A DNA stretch of 64,000 nucleotides. It comes from Yponomeuta sedellus. Lineage: Eukaryota > Arthropoda > Insecta > Lepidoptera > Yponomeutidae. The translations under genes were made by a program, and so were the position numbers. The DNA lies in the NCBI GenBank assembly GCA_934045075.1, contig OW203723.1:7599913-7663912 (forward strand), written 5' to 3'. How positions within the stretch are numbered: the stretch's first letter is position 1; each line of letters opens with the position of its first letter. The notes beneath the pieces were generated by a model, which saw nothing but the letters and a program-made list of their open reading frames with translations, was not told the DNA's origin and did not search any database. Shown here one piece after another: positions 1 through 11,900 of the stretch.

Positions 1-670
1 AACATGGTAACATGGTTCTCAAAATATCATCATCAATTCAATTCAATTTATTTTAACTGAATTTGATTCTGGTAAAGAATTTAGATTCTGTTGGCTGAAT
101 GTCAATGTTCAATGTAATATCCATTTTGGAGGGAGATAGATGACCCATCAACGTAAGTATCACATAACTCGGCGTTTGAAATTGCCAATCCGCAGGGGGC
201 ACGTGTTGTAATTAAGCCCATACTCTGTCTGTGACTGTACCTTACTGTGACCCCGTATATAGACTACATTAAAAAAACTACTGTTTCATTATAGGAGGAG
301 TTGATGTACACGGAGGTAGCAGTGGACGGCTCTTCCTTCCAGTTTTAAACGACGGAGATTTGCAGATTACACACACGTTGGCGACAACCGAATAAACTGC
401 GATTAAGTTCTTACGTGAGTAGACTATTCGGACTACACTCCGGAGCTGTGATTATACTGGTTTGAATACTGGTACAAGTGCAAAGTGGATCTTGACTTCC
501 CCTATCAAGACGTAATTATCCGACAGCGGCGAAGTCCAAAAGAGCGGTAACGTATGTGGCTCGTATGTATGTCTAACTCGAAGTTCCCTCATAACTCCAT
601 AGCAGATTTTGACAAACAAGATCTCAATCGATTTGTCGTTATTGCCCGAGTGTCATAGGCCCAACGCTAG

Positions 671-1335
671 ACCGTGTCGGGTCCGAGCCGAGTGTCGGCC
701 GTAGCACGGTTAACTAATATTACATTATATTTTGTATGAACACACTCACGCTATACCGAGCGGGAACCGAGTGACGGCCTAGCAACGGACAGCGCTCGGA
801 AACAACCCGGTCCCGCTTCGGCTCAGCCACGGCCGGTCGCATAAATACAGTGCCACCGAGTTGCACCCGAGTAGTCGTATTGATGCTATAGAAGTGCACT
901 GACGATGTTTACACTGATCGATGTTTGGATGAAATAGGAATCTGAAACTTTGTTATGCATTTAGTCAAATCATCTTTAATTTCATATCTAAGATGTCAAA
1001 AGATTCTTTAGTCATTTTAAAGTAGTCCCAATATTTGTCTTCATAACTATGTAGAACTTTGGAAAGATTCATATATTCTCCTTTCTCTTGTCGCTCTCTC
1101 CAAAGTGGATGCACGCTCCATTTCCTAGTAGTTGAAGATTCCTCAGATTCTTCGTCCAGGTCGTCAAAATTCAACATGATTGTAGACTAGTTACAACTCT
1201 GATTTAGCTCGGACGAATATACTGCATCACGGTGCAACGGTAATGGCGCGGTTGAGGCCCGTCTTTGTAATTGCAGTCACGGAACCGGCCCGGTGACCGT
1301 GCTACGGCCGACACTCGGCTCGGACCCGACACGGT
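671..1335. mobile_element. Degenerate PIF/Harbinger-type DNA transposon with 40-bp terminal inverted repeats
   Basis: Positions 671-710 and 1296-1335 are exact reverse complements over 40 bp, and similarity continues a few bases outward. Between them the minus strand (965-1177) encodes 70 residues resembling the N-terminal part of Harbinger-type nucleases: VHPLWRERQEKGEYMNL followed by YWDYFKMTKESFDIL. The catalytic DDE part is missing, so the copy is non-autonomous. Additional GC-rich subterminal blocks near 755-840 and 1245-1295 look like diverged repeats of the ends. Confidence 0.7.
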
Positions 1336-4300
1336 CTTGCGTGAGTCATCCTTAAATCAGCTTTGTAAAATTAATAAACAACCCGACTGCTGAGAATTAA
1401 CCTTTGACCAGCTAGTAAGCAGTGAGTTACGAATTGGGTCTCGCCTGCTTAGTGGGTTGGTTATTTTTTGTTTCATATTGTATTTTCTATGCTATGCGTT
1501 ACATCCCTCTATCGTTCACCTGTAGTTAGTGTAGGTCGTTTTCTACTAAGTCTATTCACCGATTTTTGGGAATTCCTAATTTCCGATGCCAACTTTGAAA
1601 CATATTTTTTTGCTTGCCTTATTTACTCCGCACTTCGACGGTCGGACGGCCTCGACTTTGATGGGCTTACATTAATTAGTTTAAAAATAAAGAGCATCTA
1701 AATAAAAAATGAAGTTTTCCACCAAAACGTCAATACAAAGTGGACTAATTATATAATCATGAAATGGAGCTATCACCATTGTCAGCGTGTCAGTGGTACG
1801 GCGTACACCTGTGTAATATCACAGGTAATATGTATGCGCAAATTGCACAAGTAATATGTGATGATATGAATATGAGTAGCGTGTTGTGAAGTGGCAATAA
1901 GGGTACTGAAGGGGTGAGAGCAGGGATTCTTACTCTACCTTTACGTTCAACTGAGACCGTCCATCAGATGCGTTTGGTTTGGTTAACCTTTGCACAGCTA
2001 ATTATCTACCAACATATATGTAGGAGCGTATATTTCAACAAGAATAGCTTTAGCCTCAATCGTCACGAAATATGTTGTGGGTGGGGATGATCATAGTGGA
2101 TGTAATGTCTATTTTATCGGTTGATCTCTACTTCGCATTGGTTAAATAATTTCGCCTTCGATCAGCTACACTTTATTATAATGAATATATTAGTTTTCCT
2201 TTCATATATAGCAATTTGTTGCGTAATTACAAAACATACAATTACTTCGCAGCATATTCTAGCGCGGTCTGCGGTCTACTGTGTAGTTGATCGTGCACTT
2301 AAATGTGCGATTGGAATTGTCATGCACAGTGATTAAGTTATATGTGCATTCAATTATGTGCCAAGACGCGACACACGCGAGTTGTGTTGTTTGCGGCTGG
2401 TACAAATTGTTGTCACAGAATTTTACTACTTCCTAATACTATTCATAAGGGTGCAATATTTTAATTTTACTCATACAATACATATTAATACTAATTAATT
2501 TCGGTAGAGGTCGCCAGTGGTACTTGGTAATTAGTCGGCACAATTCGTCGTCTGATTTTTTAACTAGGATTTTGTTGTTTACTCGTATGAAACCGCGGTT
2601 AACAATTTAATGGCTTGTGAAATTGCAAAGTTATGCAAATCTTATAAGTAAGACTAATTGTGCGGACCGATATGTTTAATATCTCCTCCTATGTTAATGT
2701 TGTAATAGTGTGTAACGTCGACACCATAGGTGTCTTTCAAGTAGCATTAGCACCTAACTGCGCCTGTTTGATCGAAACATGGTGAAACATGCGCGGCGTC
2801 CGTATGTAGATACTATTCAAAAGTGAGCTTTTAATATATTGACCTATTGAGTCGACCTAACGTTGCCATATTTCGAACAGACTTAATTATAGATTAACTT
2901 ATTATAATAATGAATTATCTTTAAAAGTTATGATCTCTGTAATGGCCTTTAAATGTCAAGACGAAGGTGGTGGTACAGTCGACAGCGGGTCAACCGTTAC
3001 ATTGTTGTTGCAAACTCACCCGTAACGTAACTGAGTATAGTGCACGCATGTACCTAAATGTTGTTGTGCTGTAGTCTGTACTAATGTGGTTTTATAAAAT
3101 TCCACTGCGGAACCCTTGCGAGCTGTTATTGCGGTTGAATGGTTTACCCGAGTGGCTAAGTGGTTATGTAGTTGTAACTTAGTGGTATTGTTCGTAGTCA
3201 TCGGCTGTACGATGAGTGTTAGCACTAAAAATGAGCCACGCCTGTCGAGCTGTGCACCGTGTCATCCATTCGATTCAATATTTAATGTAGCAGTTAACTT
3301 TTTCTTTTATGCCCCATTGCTGGGCAAAGGCCTCCCCCCGGTTTTCAATCTCTTTATATAGAATATTTCAAGAAAAACAAATCAAATGAACGTGGGGCAA
3401 TGCTTATCCGTGTATCTTTTGTTACATAATACGCTAGACACACATGTGTCTTGTACAAATATGTAGCTTTGTACTTAGTTGTTGGGGAAAAACTAAGTCA
3501 CGTTTTTCCAGTAACCAAACAGCGTGTTGCACAAAGGTTCGGTGAAACTTAAGGGGTTATCCTGCTCTTGCATGCAACAACGTTTTTGTGGGACCAACTG
3601 AGAAAATACCAAAAAAATATCTGAACCGCGCTATATTTCATTCATTCGGGATATTCCGATTTTTTTGCTTTTTATGCATGTTTAAATACTATAAAATAAG
3701 TAGAAAATCACGAGATGGATAAATATATAATAGGTTTCATATCTCTTGAATTAGTGAGATGAATTAATAACCCAGGACTGGTAAAACGACTTGATAGGCA
3801 TCATTCCTCCCGGTATTTTAATGTTAAACGGTTCGTGTAAACAACCGTTTGATAGAAATTTGATAGAAGTTATCTAGTCTAGTGGTTTTTACTATAATTT
3901 GGTTGGTGCCGGCTCGACAAGGCACTTAGACGTAACGTTGTCATCACTTCGACATCAAACTGATGGTTGGACTGTCGCGTATTTGATACTCGTAGATCAA
4001 TTATCTCTGTACTTTTAGTTTATTAAATATGTAAATAAGAGAAATATATTTTTGAATAGTTATAGTGACAAGGTTGGAAGGCTTATTTTTTGAGACTGTT
4101 GTCCAAATTTCACGATCATTTATAAAAAAAAATTTTACTGAGAATTTAGGCGTATGTCAAAATTATTATTATTTATACTTAAATGAATTTATTTTGGTTG
4201 TTGTTATGTACTTGTTTGTTGGTGAGTGGTGGGAGAGTGAGTGTCTGGGGTCATTTGCCGCAGTTCACCCTTCTCTCGACGTTAATTTGGCTGAATTGGG

Positions 4301-4773
4301 CTACAATTTCGTCTGTTAATATTATTGAAAATTTTTCGCAATAATATGCCAACTTCCTAATGGGTTCTAAAGTCAAACGGTGTTGTTTATAAAACACGAT
4401 TGTTCTAAAACAGTCCCTAAGGGAAAGATTTTACCACAGACTATTTAAACTGTATTTAAAGAGTATTTGGAGGATTCGTATTTTTGTAAATAAGACTGTA
4501 AATAACTTTATTTCTACGAGTCTTTATGCATGTCAATACTGACAGCTTTTATTATTAGTGCGATCCCCGTTGTAGTTTAAATTTAAACTAGACAATGTCG
4601 GGCGGATTAGCTAGTTTATTATAAAAAAAAAATCGTTCCTCTGTCGTTATTTCGGATTTTTTATTTTTAGGCACCATGATCAGAAAGCATTATTTAGCCC
4701 CAGTTTGTCGTACACTAACAGCCTGTTAATCTACTGTTAACAGTTGTCAGTTGTTTTTTTATATCTTTTTTTA

Positions 4774-5215
4774 TTTTAATGCACTAACCCGTGCTAAGGA
4801 ACAAATTTAAAAACCTATTTAGAGGCTAAAAATTTCACCCATGCCGGGATTCGAACCCGCAACCTCTGACTATCCGTGCTCTACCAATTGAGCCAATGGG
4901 CGACTCACGGCATCAGTGAAATTTCGAACCTCTTTACACTATTCTCTGTATTACGTACAGGCAGCGACATCTGACTTAAGCAAATTGCATTACTTACAGC
5001 CCCGACTACCTACTTTGCAGTTAGTTATAGTTTTGCAAGTAGGTAGTCGGGGCTGTAAGTAATGCAATTTGCTTAAGTCAGATGTCGCTGCCTGTAGAGC
5101 GCTGGCACGGATAGCCAGAGGTTGCGGGTTCGAATCCCGGCATGGGTGAAATTTTTAGCCTCTAAATAGGTTTTTAAATTTGTTCCTTAGCACGGGTTAG
5201 TGCATTAAAATAAAA
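4774..5215. repeat. Inverted duplication of a tRNA-like repeat (foldback)
   Basis: The left half (4774-5018, minus orientation) and the right half (5037-5215, plus orientation) are inverted copies of one repeat. It begins with AATGCACTAACCCGTGCTAA and carries a tRNA-like core. The inner arms 4957-5018 and 5035-5095 are nearly perfect complements around a short loop. The right half lacks the 5' part of the tRNA core and joins directly at GAGCGCTGGCACGG. Confidence 0.75.
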
Positions 5216-5265
5216 ATAGTATAATCATGTAGGTACAGTGATATCGTTCCGATGTTAAACCTAAC

Positions 5266-5490
5266 TGCAAAGTAGGTAGTCGGGGCTGTAAGTAATGCAA
5301 TTTGCTTAAGTCAGATGTCGCTGCCTGTACGTAATACAGAGAATAGTGTAAAGAGGTTCGAAATTTCACTGATGCCGTGAGTCGCCCATTGGCTCAATTG
5401 GTAGAGCGCTGGCACGGATAGCCAGAGGTTGCGGGTTCGAATCCCGGCATGGGTGAAATTTTTAGCCTCTAAGTAAATAGGTTTTTAAAG
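5266..5490 (+). repeat. Full copy of the tRNA-core repeat
   Basis: This is a longer, plus-strand copy of the same family. It starts at the AAGTAGGTAGTCGGGGCTG block, runs through the CGAAATTTCACTGATGCCG block and the tRNA-like core, and ends in TTTTTAGCCTCTAA. Related or partial copies occur at 7889-8110, 8120-8200, 27140-27380, 28180-28375, 28920-29020, 32935-33040 and 58187-58300. Confidence 0.7.
5384..5455 (+). tRNA. tRNA-like (pseudo-tRNA) sequence inside a dispersed repeat
   Basis: It folds as a cloverleaf of about 72 nt. A six-pair acceptor stem (GCCCAT with ATGGGT), a D arm (GCTC and GAGC), an anticodon stem CTGGC/GCCAG and a T loop TTCGAAT are all visible. The A box (TGGCTCAATTGG) and B box (GGTTCGAATCC) of RNA polymerase III promoters are intact. 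The anticodon loop is ACGGATA, which has C instead of the invariant U33 and would give GGA. The outermost T-stem and last acceptor pairs mismatch. Because the core recurs inside a repeat family, I read it as a tRNA-derived repeat rather than a decoding tRNA. Confidence 0.55.
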
Positions 5491-7407
5491 TTGTTTTTTT
5501 GTATGTACTTTGTCCAACTGGCAGAACAACTTATTAGTGTACGAGAAACGTACACTAATATGCTGTTAATTAGTGGGGTTAGTCTCGGTTGTAGTGTAGC
5601 ACAACTTGGAACATAATAACGTCGAGAGTAAGGGCAAGTCCTAGATTCTGTTCTGCAAAACGCAAGTAAACATTGTCAAGCCACTGTCTCTAAAGAGTGT
5701 TTTATTCCATTGGCGCTTCAAGTTTGCACGTATGCATTAAGGCTGCTTTTACATCTGGCATCTCTTATCTCACATTCGAGCAACATTGTCAATAATTGTA
5801 AAATAAATATAATTATGGTTTTGACAAATGTCCGAGGTGTTGAAAGTAGATAATACGGACATTTTAGATATGTTTTAGTTATCCCATACTTTTTTATTAC
5901 CCGTTTTTATTAAAATATTTTGGCCGCTAAATCTTCGAACGCCATAAGGCCGTTCATTTGCACGTTTCCTGCATGCTAAACTAAGTATAAAAAAATTAAA
6001 ACATTCGTAATTTTATTACTTAAAGCCACTTCAGAACCCATTCATCACAGGAAATAATTTCTACAAATTATTATTATGTTACAATGTGCAAGCGCGATGA
6101 ATGCCAAACGTAATAGCAGCCTTAGTTCTATAAGCCTGTATTGTTATACCAACATTTACTATAATGGTTTTACACTTGTATCATAAGCTTATCTAGCGAT
6201 ATCAATGAAAATAAATCCTCGAAGAGTCCGACAATGAAGAGGCATAAAATCCATTGATACAAAAGAAGTGTCAGATATAAAATATGTAGTAGTATATTTT
6301 CGAGAGCCTAGTACTATTGTACTTATATTTTTCATTATTGCCAAATAACAGACAGTGTCGACATCTTTAAGAAGAGCAAAATTGTTGTACTGTTCGAGGC
6401 TGTTTTTAGGCTGGTTCTAAAAGTAGCTACAGCTATTATTGACATTGTTGTGTGCTACTGATTTACAAAAAGGAATTATTAAAGAATATTTTACTTTTTT
6501 CATTGGTGGCGCTAGTTCTTTAACAGAACAAGCCCCTTGATTGCGGCTTCCTCCTTGGTAGACGTTCAGACGAGTAGAAAGTTTACGTTTGCCCACGAAT
6601 GTCTTTATATTATAATGCTAAGTCAATATTCAATAATCACAATAAACATATCAGTTTGTTATTAATGAGCTATTTTAATTGCTTTGTGTTACGAGTGCAG
6701 ACTTCGCTATTCAGTAAATAAATGTTTTAATTAAATACATGTTTTGTTTTTTTTTATACGGTTTCAGAAAAAGATTTGTTTACTTTCATAAACATTATAA
6801 TGTATACTTACAATATACATGATGTTTCTGTAAAATTAATTAGGTACCTAATATTTACAAAAAAATACCTTTCATATAGCAATTTCACCGAAACTGAATG
6901 AAAGGCATCATATTGACACCGGCTTTCATATTTACATATTATAAAGTACTAGTACTCAACGGACCAATCTGAACAAAACGTAAAAAAATTAAGTACAATT
7001 AGTGAAGCTAAAAAGGACTACTAACAATAGACTAGTATAGTTGACAGCAGATCATCAGCATTTCATCAGCAAACATTTTAATTGCGATGTCGTCCGTAAT
7101 GCAACGGATGTAAAGTAATGGATGACGTGCTGTCAACTGTATAAACGATAATTAAAAACGCGAAGAATCATCTAAGTACTGTCACTGTGTAATTCAACCT
7201 GAAATATAAATCCACTTAAAATGTTTAATAGGCAAAATAGTATACTCGTAAATTATCTCAATTCAATTTGTACTGCTTCATCCCTATTGCACGCACAGCA
7301 CCCTATTGATACATAAAATAAGTAAAATAGATTAAAAATCAGTTCAAATATGAAACTAATATCTAAGTGATGATGTCAAATTATTTAGTAGAATATAAGA
7401 TTTAGCC

Positions 7408-7597
7408 CCTGTTTCACAATGTTCAAATAAAGTTCCAGATAAGCTATCCGAAACCAGGGCTGCCGTCTGTTCTAAATTTAAATATTTTTTCCTATATTGC
7501 GTGTGTTCGTTTATGGCTTCAAATTTAGAACAAACGGCAGCCCTGGTTGCAGATGGCGTAACCGAAACTTTATCTGCAGATTGTGAAACAGACCATT
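7408..7597. repeat. Foldback MITE
   Basis: Outer inverted repeats (CTGTTTCACAATG and ATTGTGAAACAG, extended by AAATAAAGTT and AACTTTAT) flank inner arms starting ACCAGGGCTGCCGT at 7455 and ending at the matching ACGGCAGCCCTGGT near 7548. No coding sequence is present. Confidence 0.6.
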
Positions 7598-7888
7598 AGA
7601 ATTTGAATGAGCCCGAAAATGTCTTCATTTCACAATAAGATGTATAATTAATAACAAATAAAATAAAAAGCTATATTACCAAGTGTCAGGTGGTCGGCGC
7701 TTGCCACCTCAATTGTAACCAATTGGTTACTGGTAAAGTAACTTAGTTTCAAGGATGTTTTGGTTAAACGTTCTTGCTTATTTTACTTCTGTACGCATAT
7801 TCGACGGTGGACTTTTAAGACCGTGCATCCTTCTGATGTAGCCCTAGCTTGCTTAGCATTCTTTACGTAACCATTTACGTAAATTATA

Positions 7889-8205
7889 TTCTTTTTAATG
7901 CACTAACCCGTGCTAAGGACAATTTATAAAAACCTATTTAGAGGCTAAAAATTCCATCCATGTCGGGATTCGAACCCGCGACCTCTGGCTATCCGTGCCA
8001 GCGCTCTTCCAACCGAGCTAATGGGTGACTCACCGGCATCAGTGAAATTTCGAACCTCTTTACAATACTCTGTATTACGTACAGGCAGCGACATCTGGCT
8101 GAAGTAATTTGCATCACTCATCACAAGAGCGCTGGCACGGATAGCCAGAGGTCGCGGGTTCGAATCCCGGCATGGATAGATTTTTTAGCCTCTAAATAGG
8201 CATCT
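7889..8205. repeat. Foldback copy of the tRNA-core repeat
   Basis: A minus-strand copy (TGCACTAACCCGTGCTAAGG at its left edge) is joined near 8125 to a plus-strand partial copy carrying GAGCGCTGGCACGGATAGCC. This repeats the head-to-head arrangement seen at 4774-5215. A short hairpin around 8217-8263 follows directly. Confidence 0.65.
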
Positions 8206-8706
8206 ACGTAAAACCAACCCATTTTTCAAATTTATATCCATGTATAAATTTGAAAAATGGGTGTCTAAGCGGCACTACAAAATGCAATCATGGACATATT
8301 AGACCACATTAATTCAGAAGTGAATCTGAACTGATTCTTTTCCAATCATGAAAAATGTGAAGATATGAGCGAGAGGGGTGTCAATGGAAGCACGGCCTTA
8401 AATATTTAGCATATTATATATAAAAACAAAATATTTTTCAGCGCTACTATACTTTATACCACTTTCGCAGTTCCGACCCAAACGTTCGACTGGGAAATCA
8501 CTGAAAAGTCACGTGTTATTGTCTGCATCAACGTTTTAAATGTTCTTACGTTGCTTTGAAGTCGATAAGAATTGCTTCATCTTTCAGGCACTGGAGCGAC
8601 GCTTAATATAAGTCAGTATCGATCTTTGGACTCGTATTAACCCTGTTGGCCCTTGATTCTGTAAATGCATAAGTGCAAGAAGTGCGCTGGCGCAAACGAC
8701 TTACCC

Positions 8707-8858
8707 CCAGTTTCTCGTACACTGACAATCTTTTAATCTACTGTTAACAGCTGTCAAATGTTTTTCTGTATGCACGTTGGCCTACTGTTAACAGCTGTAA
8801 GTTTACAGCTGTTAACAATAAATTAACAGCTTGTTAGTGTACCAGAAACCGGGCCTTC
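8707..8858. repeat. MITE with TACACT/AGTGTA-type inverted ends
   Basis: The left end reads CAGTTTCTCGTACACTGACA and the right end TGTTAGTGTACCAGAAACCG, an imperfect inverted pair. Inside are repeated CTGTTAACAGCTGT motifs that can pair with each other. Fragments of the same family occur at about 4695-4760, 5525-5580 and 52230-52330. Confidence 0.55.
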
Positions 8859-8958
8859 ATGTCTCTAAACATCTGTCAAACCTTTCAAAGTCAAAGTCAG
8901 TGATTTTCCACTGGTTTTGTACAAGTTTGTCTTAAAAGATTAAGTCTCCTGGAATGCG

Positions 8959-11900
8959 TCAGACCATGCTCCTCCTCGAGCTGTCGGAGGGTGTGTAGGC
9001 GAGGTCATGACTGGTGGACCGGAACAGTGCCAGGAAAAGGCGGTTCCGACAGAGTGCGAGGCACCACAACGCCAGGTGTATGGCGATCAAGCCGCCAGTC
9101 GATGCCCCAACCACCACACCAGTCCGCGCCGGCTCTTGCCAGTTCAGCACCTCGTAGACGAACGGGTTGCCCAGCCTGTAACACCAAAAGCGTATTTGAT
9201 GAAATGTTTTGGTCACGGGTGGAGTCAAGAGCGTCAAAATTACTGCGCGAAATATAAAACCAAGCTCCTACATCACCATAATAATTTAAACCTTTTCTCG
9301 GCACATCACACCAAGCGTCTTAAGAAACAACATAGTCGAGCTAAAAGAACGACACTAGCCTCCCTACATATATGTATAGCTCTCTTCACTAGAAGATGTA
9401 TACCAATCATCCATGAACTACAACACACACATCTTATACAGCTTATGGTTGGTAACATCGCAGATAACATAATGGAATAAAAAAACTGCGCGAATCAACT
9501 GGGGAAGTTAATATAATACAACTTATATTAACTTCCCCATCCCGAAATAACAAACCTTACTGCAGTCCTCAATCGCAGAGACTTCACCAAACGTAGTTAT
9601 TATTTATTAGGTAAAATGATTACCTTAATACCCATCAGTCAATCAATCAAATCAATTTGAACGTATAGAATTTACATTCTGTTTGCTGAATACATGTAAC
9701 GTTTTTTCGTTTTTAGCAAATCTACTATCTATAATTAAAAAATCAATCCCTGAATGTATTGGTAAGTGCAAATCCCGAGAGCAGCTCAACCGATTTCGCT
9801 GATTATTCTTTAGAATATTCCTTAAAGTACGAGGATGGTTCTTACGGAGAGAAAAATAAAAAAAATTAAAGAATCGACTGTTAGGCGGTACTAAGGTCGC
9901 TGGGTCAGCTAGTGTTATAGAAATCCAAGTATAAGCCGTTCAAAAACTACAAACATTTATTTTTATGACAATTCTATGTAAATTGTTTAGCCCATTCATA
10001 CAATTAGTCTCCGTAGTTGTTAATCGGCTAGCCATGCAATGTGATAAAGAGCCATTTCGTAACTCAACAAAGTGCAGAACTCGGACTAGTAGATTTTCAC
10101 TGAGGGAGGTCTGTTCTCGAGCTCGGTACCAAATGTTTTAATGACTCGCGATGCTCATACAAACATTAAACGGGTCTTATAAAGACTGTTTATCGGATCA
10201 CTAAAACCATCGTTAACTCTACAACTAGGGACCAAATGTTTGTTGTAAATTTAGAGCAAAAACACTTACGAATCCGTCCCTCCAGCGGCGTAGTAGATGT
10301 AAGAGAAGGCGGCGTACCACAGCCCTAAGCCTAGTGGCTGGTATATATGGAGCAGCCTCACCGGAGTCCGCGAAGCCAGCACCTCTATCAGAGCAATCAC
10401 GGAGTTGACGCTATGTGTGACGATTTCTAGATAGAAAAAGCTTTCGCCGTTCTGCCGTATAGCCACTGTGAACAATATAAAATCCTTGAAACTATGCGAA
10501 AAGAGTCGCATACGACAAAAAAATACGAACTTAGTGTAACAGGTGAGGTAACGATGCCGCTGATGAACGAATGACCGCTTTTAATCACTCTTTACTTTTC
10601 TTTACTCAGAGTTTCGGTACATTGAGTAGAATGCAAGAGCGTACGGTCGTGGAGGATTGTGTTACATACCTTATAAGAATTTCGTAAATGATAGTAGCAG
10701 ACCTACTCGGGACATGTAACATGAGTGCTTAAAATTCGCAGCAGCTACGTCCTTGTGCTAGTTTAGAACATAAAATCGAATTCACGAAGGCAAGCATGAC
10801 TTCCGAATGTTATTGAACTGTGCACAAAAAGACTGACTATATGTGACTGGCTGGTACATTGTCTAGCTGAGGCCCGTTTTATATTACTTACTAATTAAAA
10901 TCAAGTATCTTACTATAACTAGAATAATTAAATTTGGTGGAATTAATCACGTCGACCGATTTACAGTACTCTTCTGATGCACACTCATACATAACGCCCA
11001 GTCCTACAATCAACTCGCACGTCTCTTCGTGGCGAGGGCCTCAGCATATTTATAGAGAACATACTCATAATAGGGGTTAAAGTATGAAATTGCCGTTTTA
11101 TTGCAATAGGTTCTTTGAATTGACATAGAATCTTCATGGTTTGAGGTTTTCGAATGAAACTTTTTTCAAATGGTTTCTATGATGTTCTTTTTTTAAAAAA
11201 TGTGAAACATTTGAATATCGACTTTCGATTGTTTTTGTTATTCAATTTAGACAAGAAAGATGGATACTGCGAAAATTCGAGTGATTTTTGAATACGAGTT
11301 TCGACGCGGAACTAACGCGGCAGAAACAGCCCGCAATATCAATGCTGCGTTTGGAGAGGGGTCTACTAATGCCGTTAAACCAGGCCGCTAATTCCTGGGT
11401 AGTTTGACTAGGATCGGCTTCCACTATCTCTCTTAATTCATCGTTATTCACCTGTGTGGGCGGTCTTCCTCGTGGCTCGTTCTTTAAGTCGAAATTTCCA
11501 TCACGAAAGCGTTTAAACCAAAATCGCACGGTGCGTTCACTAGTAGACCCCTCTCCAAACGCAGCATTGATATTGCGGGCTGTTTCTGCCGCGTTAGTTC
11601 CGCGTCGGAACTCGTATTCAAAAATCACTCGAATTTTCGCAGTATCCATCTTTCTTGTCAAAATTGAATAACAAAAACAATTGAAAGTAGATATTCAAAT
11701 GTTTCACATTTTTTAAAAAAAGAACATCATAGAAACCATTTGAAAAATGTTTCATTCGAAAACCTCAAACCATGAAGATTCTATGTCAATTCAAAGAACC
11801 TATTGCAATAAAACGGCAATTTCATACTTTAACCCCTAATACTAGCATCACACATCATGACATCACATACATATTATATTTCTTCTCTGCCTCTGTTTTG

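Larger units (their letters stand above)
1..8958. other. Gene-poor, repeat-rich flank downstream of the array
   Basis: Apart from the listed Harbinger remnant, tRNA-like foldback cluster and small MITEs, I find no exon here. Frames up to 84 codons (such as 4065-4319) resemble no family I know and lack splice-consistent neighbours. The first 120 bases contain a dispersed repeat (TAAAGAATTT and TGCTGAATGTC motifs) that recurs near 9640-9700 and 44335-44400. Confidence 0.5.

Noticed and set aside
5384..5455. Functional tRNA-Ser gene
   Set aside because: The anticodon loop lacks U33, stems have terminal mismatches, and the sequence is part of a dispersed repeat with many degraded copies. Annotated as tRNA-like instead.
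9007..9480. 157-codon plus-strand frame, longest in its region
   Set aside because: It is antisense to exon 4 of paralogue A, which has family motifs and correct splice sites. The plus frame has none.
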